Source of the DNA: Paenarthrobacter sp. A20 | Lineage (GTDB): Bacteria > Actinomycetota > Actinomycetes > Actinomycetales > Micrococcaceae | NCBI RefSeq assembly: GCF_024168825.1 | Contig: NZ_JALJWH010000003.1 | Location: 1 to 64,000, forward strand | DNA length: 64,000 bases | Reading direction: 5' to 3' | Part shown: piece by piece, positions 51,341 to 58,800 of the stretch | Layout: each line of letters opens with the position of its first letter | Numbering within the stretch: the first letter of the stretch is position 1 | Made by a program: the position numbers and the translations under genes | The notes under the pieces: generated by a model | Seen by the model: only the letters and a program-made list of their open reading frames with translations | What the model was told of the DNA's origin: nothing | The model's database searches: none

Positions 51341-52441
51341 TTAGGGCTGGTCCATTAGGACTTTGAGGGCGGCTAGGGCCTTCTCGTCGTCTCGTTTGAA
51401 GATCAGCGTCAGAAGGGGCACTGCGAACCGGGCGAGGCCGCCCACGTGGAAATCTACATTGCTGGTGAGTCGACAGGTGCCGGCGCCTGTGGGCTCTACC
51501 AGATAGGAAGCGACACCGGTCATCTTGCCCGATGGGATCTCGAAGGCGACGAAGCGGCCAGGCTCGTAGGCGATGAAGCGGTTGCGGGCGACGACTTTCA
51601 TTCCCGCGAATCGCCGCGTGAACTCATGTTCAGTGCCAACGCGGAGAGGACCCGGCGTGATGCGCTTAATATCGTCGATGCCGTTCTGCCATCGGGTCGC
51701 GTTCGTGTGGTCTGCAACGAAGTCGAAGACCTTTGAGGCCGGAGCCTGCAACTCGGTGCGCATCTCCAGCTGGAGCCGATTCATGACGTCCTTTCCAAGG
51801 CGCGGACGCACGCCATGGCGTGCAAGTCCGGTTGATTGCAACGGGACGAGCGAATCCGCGGCTGGTGCCACAGCCCTGTGTGGGATCGACGAGGCGAGGG
51901 CTAGAACAGTCACGAACGACGCGGCCAGGACGGCAACCCACGCGCCGCGGGGCTCCGTAAGAGCGAGTGCAGGGCCGGCGATTCCGGGCCCGGCCAGAGC
52001 GAGGGCGGCAAGGAGGGCTGCGCTGGTGATGCCACAGGCCAGCCTGCTCCAAAGCGGACCCCGGCGCGATACAGCGTAGCCTCCACCGACTGCCATCAGA
52101 GCCACTGCGATCGCTCCTCCGCCAAGGCCCTGAGTTAGAAGGGCAGGAACCGCGCCGGGGAGGAGCATTGGAGCTATGGCAAACGCCAATGGTGCCAGAG
52201 CCAGCCAGCGCCAATGCTGTCGTCCGCCGGTCCGTCGGAGGGCTTCCGCCCAGCCTAGAAGTCCACCGGCAACGGCACCGGGAAAAATGAGTGCGCCGAA
52301 TGTTCCCCACCAATCGAAAGTGGATGCCGGACCGGCGAGCTCCACCATGTATCCGCGGAAACCGGCGGCCCAGGCAATCCCGCAGGTCGTGCCCAGTGCG
52401 GTGAGAGTCACCGCTTGTCTGCCAAGGAAATGGCTGTTCAT
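51341..52441 (-). CDS. membrane protein fused to SRPBCC (START-like) domain
   Basis: A 366-residue protein from the ATG at 52441 (MNSHFLGRQAVTLTALG), preceded by GAGG. A longer reading to a GTG at 52537 is possible. The N-terminal part (about 1-200) has five or six hydrophobic helices. The C-terminal part (about 220-366) is an SRPBCC/polyketide-cyclase domain: MNRLQLEMRTELQAPASKVFDFVADHTNATRWQNGI and GTEHEFTRRFAGM. The fusion is unusual, but a stand-alone SRPBCC start at an internal ATG (MNRLQ) may also be used. It is divergent from a TetR gene that shares a perfect palindrome and probably represses it. Confidence 0.8.
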   Translation of the reverse strand: MNSHFLGRQAVTLTALGTTCGIAWAAGFRGYMVELAGPASTFDWWGTFGALIFPGAVAGGLLGWAEALRRTGGRQHWRWLALAPLAFAIAPMLLPGAVPALLTQGLGGGAIAVALMAVGGGYAVSRRGPLWSRLACGITSAALLAALALAGPGIAGPALALTEPRGAWVAVLAASFVTVLALASSIPHRAVAPAADSLVPLQSTGLARHGVRPRLGKDVMNRLQLEMRTELQAPASKVFDFVADHTNATRWQNGIDDIKRITPGPLRVGTEHEFTRRFAGMKVVARNRFIAYEPGRFVAFEIPSGKMTGVASYLVEPTGAGTCRLTSNVDFHVGGLARFAVPLLTLIFKRDDEKALAALKVLMDQP

Positions 52442-52556
52442 GATGGCCTCGTTAGCTACGGTGCCAGAGAGGGCGAGAAAGGATGTTGGGTCGACTGCCG
52501 GTGAGGACGGTCTGGGGGTTCTGGGTTTCCACGACACGGCTCTAATCTTGAAGCAA

Positions 52557-52575
52557 ACTAGAGTGCTGCTCTAGT
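52557..52575. promoter_or_regulatory. TetR operator ACTAGAG-N5-CTCTAGT
   Basis: A perfect 7-bp inverted repeat with a 5-base centre lies in the 148-base divergent gap, 14 bases before the TetR start at 52590. Both size and place fit a TetR autorepressor site. Confidence 0.8.
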
Positions 52576-52589
52576 GAGATACTCTAAAT

Positions 52590-53225
52590 ATGGACCCGGA
52601 CACACTGCACGTCAAGAGCACTCGCAGGCAGAAATCGGAAGCCACTCGGCGCAAGATCATAACGGCGGCGCACCAGGAATTTATCGCCCGAGGATTCCAC
52701 GGGGCCACCATGGCCGGCATTGCCGCCCGTGCCGGAGTAGCTTCGCAAACCGTGTACTTCGTGTTCCACACCAAACCCGAGCTCATCAGTGCCGTAATTG
52801 ACTCCGCCGTCCTGGGCGAAGGTGATCCCCGCCCACCGCAGGCCCAACCGTGGTGGACATCGATGATGCAGGAACCCGACGCTGCTGAGGCATTGCGGAT
52901 CTTCATTCGTGGAGCAGGCCCCTTATTTGCGCGCGCGTCGGCTATCTCGGAAGTTCTTCGCGCAGCCGCCCTGACCGATAACGAGGTGCGCCGAACGCAC
53001 CAACACCATGAAAACCTTCGCAGGGACGGGTTCGGACAGGTCTTGGAGATACTGGCGGAAAAGGGGCCGCTCCGTGCTGATCGGCCCATCGATCAGCTCA
53101 CCGAGGCGTTCATGACTGTCTACGGTGACAGCACGTACCACCAGCTCGCTGTTGAGCGCGGCTGGAGCCACGACCAGATCATGGCATGGCTCTGCGACGT
53201 CCTTCCAGACATGTTGCTCACTTAA
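52590..53225 (+). CDS. TetR family regulator
   Basis: A 211-residue TetR repressor. The N-terminal HTH domain (about 15-60) reads SEATRRKIITAAHQEFIARGFHGATMAGIAARAGVASQTVYFVFHTKPELI, the standard TetR pattern. The C-terminal ligand domain has WTSMMQEPDAAEALRIFI and LTEAFMTVYGDSTYHQLAVERGWS. The ATG at 52590 lacks a clear Shine-Dalgarno, so translation may be nearly leaderless. It probably controls itself and the divergent membrane-SRPBCC gene through the palindrome between them; the ligand is unknown. Confidence 0.92.
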   Translation: MDPDTLHVKSTRRQKSEATRRKIITAAHQEFIARGFHGATMAGIAARAGVASQTVYFVFHTKPELISAVIDSAVLGEGDPRPPQAQPWWTSMMQEPDAAEALRIFIRGAGPLFARASAISEVLRAAALTDNEVRRTHQHHENLRRDGFGQVLEILAEKGPLRADRPIDQLTEAFMTVYGDSTYHQLAVERGWSHDQIMAWLCDVLPDMLLT

Positions 53226-53515
53226 AAGAGTCCCCACCTACCCGCCGCCCTCCCAGCGAACTACAAGCTTAGTGTGGACATAATGCGATCGGAGCTTCGG
53301 TCAACCGCTATTTGACCGGGGCTTCGCCAATTCGGGGACCAAGCAACTAATGCCAGGGTCTGCTGCTGTCGCTACCCGGCGGAGCCGTCCCATGACTGGC
53401 CAAACAGGAGCGCACGACGGTGCGACAAGCGGGCTACCTGCCCATATCATCATGGCCAGGCGCTCTGCGCTGGCGATCCGTGCCCCCAAGCTCTGAATCC
53501 ACGACTATAAGTGCA
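53226..53515. other. intergenic, no supported gene
   Basis: 290 bases between the TetR gene and the ATPase promoter. No domain or repeat was found apart from the operator that begins at 53516. Confidence 0.4.
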
Positions 53516-53545
53516 TATCCAAAATGCTGGATACTGCCTTATAGT
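53516..53545 (+). promoter_or_regulatory. operator TATCCA-N6-TGGATA and -10 box of ATPase gene
   Basis: TATCCA (53516-53521) and TGGATA (53528-53533) form the same inverted repeat as before the paralogue. TATAGT (53540-53545) ends 7 bases before the ATG at 53553. Spacing is identical to that at 48669-48706, although the bases between differ. Confidence 0.75.
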
Positions 53546-53552
53546 TCTTGAT

Positions 53553-54722
53553 ATGGAAAGTGCTTTGAATCCGTATTCGCCCGGTTCGGGGCGACGGCCC
53601 TTTGAGCTGGTTGGGCGCCAGAGTGAGATCGATGCCTTCGATCTGCTGCTGGCCAAGACCCGGCAGCGACGGCCCGACCGGGGGATCGTCCTGCATGGGC
53701 TTCGCGGGGTGGGAAAAACGGTGCTGCTGAACGAGTTTCGTCGGCAGGCCGAACACGCAGAATTCATGGTGGTTTTCCTGGAGGGCAGGGACGCTGAGGG
53801 AGGGCCGGAAGCCGTTCGGGCCAAGCTCGCCCGGAGCTTGCTGCAGGCAGGGCGGAAGCTGAACCGCCGCGGTGCGGGGGAACGGCTCGTGGCGGCGCTT
53901 GGCAGCATCGCCTCCTTCTCCGCGAAACTCGGCGTGACCGGCATCGATATCGGGGTCAACCTCAACCACGGCCGCGCCGATTCCGGGTCGATCGAAGTGG
54001 ACCTGGAAGAACTGATTGAGGATCTCTGCCTGGCGCTGGCGGAGAAGCGTTCGGGCCTGATCTTCATCATCGATGAGATGCAGGACCTGGACGAGGGACT
54101 CATCGCCGCTCTCCTCAGCGCCCAGCACCTGGCCGGCCAACGCGAATGGCCTTTCTACATCGCGGGCGCAGGGCTGCCCAATCTGCCCTCGGTACTCAGC
54201 GAAGCGCGCTCCTACGCCGAAAGGATCTTCAACTACCGCAGCATCGGAGCTCTGTCGAGGGAAGCCGCCGAGGCAGCCCTGGTCGTCCCGGCCCGAAGGT
54301 TTGGGGCATCGTTCGTACCCGAAGCCCAAGACCTCCTCCTGAGCGCCTCGGGCGCGTACCCGTACTTCCTGCAGGAGTACGGCTACGCGGCCTGGGAAAC
54401 AGCACCGGAAAAGACCGTGACCTTCGACGACGCCAAAATTGCGGTGGAAATCGGCCGCGCGCAACTGGATCAAGGGTTCTTCCCGTCACGCTGGAAACGG
54501 GCCTCGAAGGCTGAGAAGGATTTCCTCCGCCTGATGGCGATCGACGGTGATGAAGGATCCAGCACCGCTGAACTTGCCGAACGGGCGCACAAGAAGCAAA
54601 GCTCCATGACCATGACCCGCGCATCCTTGATCGACAAGGGGATCATCTACGCACCAGCACTCGGTGTCGTAGCGTTCACCGTGCCGGGCATGGCTGACTA
54701 CGTCAAACGCCTCCATGAATAA
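53553..54722 (+). CDS. AAA-type ATPase with C-terminal winged helix (paralogue 3)
   Basis: A 389-residue ATPase of the same design as the 48706 protein: VGRQSEIDAF, Walker A GLRGVGKTV, Walker B GLIFIIDEMQDLDEG, sensor-1-like FYIAGAGLPNLPS, and a C-terminal winged helix (LAERAHKKQSSMTMTRASLIDKG). Codon use is more GC-rich than in the paralogue. It is transcribed from a leaderless-type promoter under the same palindrome. Its last 8 bases overlap the start of the beta-propeller gene, so the two are translationally coupled and probably work together. Precise function unknown. Confidence 0.85.
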   Translation: MESALNPYSPGSGRRPFELVGRQSEIDAFDLLLAKTRQRRPDRGIVLHGLRGVGKTVLLNEFRRQAEHAEFMVVFLEGRDAEGGPEAVRAKLARSLLQAGRKLNRRGAGERLVAALGSIASFSAKLGVTGIDIGVNLNHGRADSGSIEVDLEELIEDLCLALAEKRSGLIFIIDEMQDLDEGLIAALLSAQHLAGQREWPFYIAGAGLPNLPSVLSEARSYAERIFNYRSIGALSREAAEAALVVPARRFGASFVPEAQDLLLSASGAYPYFLQEYGYAAWETAPEKTVTFDDAKIAVEIGRAQLDQGFFPSRWKRASKAEKDFLRLMAIDGDEGSSTAELAERAHKKQSSMTMTRASLIDKGIIYAPALGVVAFTVPGMADYVKRLHE

Positions 54723-55761
54723 GACGAGCGCAGGAACCGGGACCATTGCAGGTGGGAGGTTGCGGTGGGGAATTCTCCTGGCTGTTACCGCGCTGGTCCT
54801 TGCCGGGGCCGGGATCTACGCGGTGGGAGCGTACCAGCGCTTCGAGGAGAGCCGCAGGGCGGCCTCATCGGTAGAGGTCACGGCAGGCCAGCCCCTCCCG
54901 GGGGTCCCTTTCGTTCTTTTCAGGAACACAGCCGATGGGCAGGGGTATGGCAATGCGGCCACGGTGCCTCTTTCTGCCCCTGGCGGCACGCGTGCCGTCA
55001 GTGACCAGGCCTGCGACCGGGTCTATGCCGCTGCCGCCACGGTGGTCTGTCTCAGATCCAACCGTGGTTTGGTGACTACTCACGAAACATCTGTCCTGAA
55101 CCGGGAATGGCAGCAGGAGCGTTCGTGGCCTGTGCCCGGCATTCCGAGCCGGGCGCGTGTCAGTGCGGACGGGTCCCTGATCGCCACCACGGTGTTTGTC
55201 TCCGGCCACTCCTACACTCAAGCGGGGTTCTCCACAGCAACCGAGATCACGTTGCCCGGCGGCGGTACAGGAAACCTCGAAGACTTCGCACTCATCGTGA
55301 ACGGCGAACGGCTGCTGGCCAGTGACAGGAACATCTGGGGTGTGACGTTCGCACCCGGCCGGAGTGATGTCTTTTACGCCACGGCCGCGTCGTCAGGGCG
55401 GATCTGGCTGGTCCAGGGGAGTATCGAGGCCAGGACGCTGACGGCCATCCACGACAACGTTGAGTGCCCGTCGGTGTCGCCGGACGGCACCAGGATCGCG
55501 TATAAGAAGAACGTCGGCGGGCCCTTGGCCGCGCATTGGAACGTGGCGCTGCTTGACCTTGCAACCGGCACCGAAACGGTGCTTTCGGAGAAACGCAGCG
55601 TCGATGACCAGATTGAGTGGCTGGATGATCAGACCCTGCTGTATGGTCTCGCGGACGACACCACAGAAGGCGACAGCAACATCTGGAAACTGCCAACCGA
55701 TCCCGCCTCCCAACCGAGCCTGTTCATCGAGCACGCGTGGTCGCCGAGTGTGGTCCGCTGA
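54715..55761 (+). CDS. membrane-anchored beta-propeller (TolB-like) protein
   Basis: A 348-residue protein. After a short start (MNKTSAGTGTIAGGRLRWG) a membrane helix spans about 19-40 (LLAVTALVLAGAGIYAVGAY). The extracellular part has repeated blades of WD40/TolB type, for example SRARVSADGSLIATTV, WGVTFAPGRSDVFYATA, CPSVSPDGTRIAYKK and IEWLDDQTLLYGLADDT. Two Cys near residues 98 and 112 may pair. The ATG lies inside the end of the ATPase gene and has no separate ribosome-binding site. A convergent terminator follows. Likely a surface or periplasm-side partner of the ATPase system. Confidence 0.8.
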   Translation: MNKTSAGTGTIAGGRLRWGILLAVTALVLAGAGIYAVGAYQRFEESRRAASSVEVTAGQPLPGVPFVLFRNTADGQGYGNAATVPLSAPGGTRAVSDQACDRVYAAAATVVCLRSNRGLVTTHETSVLNREWQQERSWPVPGIPSRARVSADGSLIATTVFVSGHSYTQAGFSTATEITLPGGGTGNLEDFALIVNGERLLASDRNIWGVTFAPGRSDVFYATAASSGRIWLVQGSIEARTLTAIHDNVECPSVSPDGTRIAYKKNVGGPLAAHWNVALLDLATGTETVLSEKRSVDDQIEWLDDQTLLYGLADDTTEGDSNIWKLPTDPASQPSLFIEHAWSPSVVR

Positions 55762-55800
55762 CGTCCGGCCCGGAAACCGGGGGAGCGGACGGACGTCAGC
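55757..55800. terminator. convergent hairpin terminator
   Basis: GCTGACGTCCG (55757-55767) and CGGACGTCAGC (55790-55800) form a perfect 11-bp stem. The TGA of the propeller gene lies inside the left arm. It sits between two convergent genes. There is no U-run, as often in actinobacteria. Confidence 0.75.
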
Positions 55801-55822
55801 AGTCTGAATGTCCTTCCACGCC

Positions 55823-58800
55823 TCAGCAGGTTCCCAGCAGGCCGCACAGCAGGCCGCCGGACTGAGTGGGGCTCGGCGAGGGGCTGGGTGACGGGCTGGC
55901 GGTCGGACTTGGGGAGGGAGTCGCTGTCGCCGTTGCGGATGGGGCCGGCATTGCGGTCGGGGTAGGCGTGGGCGTTTGGCCGGGCGTCGCCTGTGCCTGT
56001 GCCGGTGCCGCTGCCGAGTAGAGGACGTCGACGAAGTAGTTCGTGGAGTTCCACGAGTTCGTGGGTGCAGCACCGCCGGAACCGTACAGGTAGCGGCCGT
56101 TGTTGGGCCCGGCGGCGGTGAACACGCCGCTGGCCCAGGTTTGGGAGAAGAACGCAGGCGTGTAGGCGTAGCGGCCGTTGGGCGCCAGATAGGACACGAC
56201 GTACGTTTCCCCCGGAACTACGGCTACCGGGGAGGACAGCATCGCGGTTTGCCAGCCGTTCGCTGTTTCATTCGCGAAGGTCACTTGGGCCAGCCGCGTT
56301 CCCGCGGCGTTCCACAGGGAGCCAACATGGGTTCCGGTGTTTCCGGTTCCCTTGTAGAACCGGATGCCGGTGACATTGCCGGCTTCGGAGACCGTGAACG
56401 CCGTCCCCAGTTCAACCGATGACGCATCATCGGAGGCCGCTGTCTGGGGTTGGAGTTCCCCGAAGATGGAGACTTGGACAGCATCAGGGTCGGCAGTGGT
56501 GAATTGCCAGGTCGTGGTCGGCAGCGTCTGGCCCTGACGGGATTCGACGTTGCTGACGGTGACGGAGATGGCGGTGGTGCCCGGCAGGACGGCCGCCGGG
56601 GTGAACGTCAGGGTGCGGCCGTCGGCGGACAGGGCAGCACTGCCGTCAACAGGTGCCCCGTTCGCTCCCAGCGTGAACGAGGCACCCGGCTTGATGGCGG
56701 AGGAGAGCGTCAGCGCTGGTTTGACATCAACAGGGACTCCCGTGGCGTCCGGCGCAGGGGACCGGTCGGTTATCGTCAGCGGCGGCACGGCGGCCATGAA
56801 GACCAGGTCCACCAGGTAACTCGCCATCGAGGCCGTGCCGGGGAAGTCTGCGCTGTAGCTGAACGCGCCGGAATCCGGGGCCGTGCGCAGCGGCCCGCTG
56901 GCGAATCCGTCCCCGAAACCAGCCGGAGTGTAGGAGTAGGTTCCGGCGGGAGCTTTGTACGCCACGACGTATTCGGTGTTGGCTGTGATGTCGACCGGTT
57001 GGCTGAACGTTGCTGTCTGCCAGCCAACACTGGTTTCGTTGGTGAAGGTGACGGTGGCCAGAAGCTGCCCGCCGGCTGTGTACAGGGAGCCGGTGTGCGT
57101 GCCGGTGTTCCCGGCGGCCTTGTAGAACCGTACGCCGGTGACCTGGCCGGCGGTGTCGCTGGCGAACCGGACCCCCAGGGTCAGGGGCATGCCGTCGTTG
57201 ACCTCCGCGACGGTGGGCGATACGGAGTCCTGATACAGCGTGCAGGGGCACGTCCCGGGCGTCCTCGGGGCAGGGACTGTGGCAAACGTCCAGGAAGCGT
57301 TGCTCAGTGGTTGCCGGGACACAGCGGTTGCCGTGACGGTGGCTGTGTACGACGTCCCGGCCGCCAGCGGCGCCGCCGGGCTGAACGTGACCTTCCTCGT
57401 CTGAGGGTCGTAGCTGGTGGACCCGGGAACGGTTGTACCGGTAGCGGCTTTTACCGTCAGGTTGACGCTGGATGCCTCAGCCGGTTCGGACAGTACCGCA
57501 CTGACCTGGCTGTCCAGCGGAACGCTGGACGCGCCCGGATGCGGGGACTGGCCCGTCGGGGTGAAGGCCGGTGGTGGGACCATCACGATGACATCGACCA
57601 GGTAGCTTGCTGTTGATCGTGATCCCGGAAAGTCGCCGCTGTACGTGTAGGCGCCCGCATCCGGGCCAGCCCGCAACGGACCAACGCTCATGCCCGAACC
57701 GAATCCATTGGCCGTAGCAGAATAGGCGCCGGTCAGTGACTTGTAGGACACGATGTAGTCCGTGTTCGCAGCCATCTGGACCGGTTGGCTGAACATCGCT
57801 GTCTGCCACCCCGAGGCGCTCTCATTGGTGAACGCCACCGTGGCCAGTTGCTGCCCGGCCGCCGTGTAGAGGGCACCGTTGTGGGTGCCGGTGTTTCCGG
57901 CCGATTTGTAGAAGCGCATGCCTACTACTTCACCGGCGGAAACGCTGGAGAACCGTACGCCCAGCGTCAAGGGAACGCCGTCCTGAATCTGAGCGATGCC
58001 CGGCGTGACGGAGTCGTCAAAGAGGCTGCACGGGCAAGATCCCGGAACGGGCACTGTTGCCCCTGTTGTGAATGCCCAGGTCCCGCCTGCTGTCACCGGA
58101 CCACCGAGGGTGTCTGTTCCGGCGAGCGTTGCGGTGTACTGGGTGCTGAACGTCAGTGCGTTGTTCGGGGTGAAGGTTGCCCGCCGGGTGGGTGGATCGT
58201 ATGCCGTCGTGCCGCTGACAGGGCCGTCGGGGGACTGCAGGGCAAGCTGGACGCTGGAGGCGGTGACGGGTTTGGAAAACACGGCACTGACCTTGGTGTC
58301 CACCGAAACGCTGGACGAGGACGGGAACGGCGTGTGCCCGGAGACCGTCATGGGGCTGCTGTCCACCGTGCTGAACAGGGCATCGGTGAAGTAGTTGCCG
58401 CCGTTATAGCTCGACGTCGGGAATCCGGATGAGGTGGTATAGACACCGGCCGGCTCGGCCCCGAAACCCCCGGCCACCTTCAACGGGGCGTCCGTGGCGC
58501 CAAAGCTCGCCCACTGGAAATTCTGGATCGAGTACCGGCCGTTCGGCGCCCAGTAGGACACCGTATACTTCTGGCCCGCTGCGACGGGAACGGCCTGGCT
58601 GAACAGCACGGACTGCCACCCGGAGGGGGTCTCGTTCGTGAACGTCGCCGTGGCCAGACGCTCCCCGGTGGAGCTCCACAGGGACCCGGTGTGGATACCG
58701 GTGTTGGCCGCGCTCTTGTAGAAGCGGACACCGGTGATGAACCCGTCCACCGACGGCGTGAAGCGCATCCCCATCTCGTACGCGCCGCCGTCGCCCGAGT

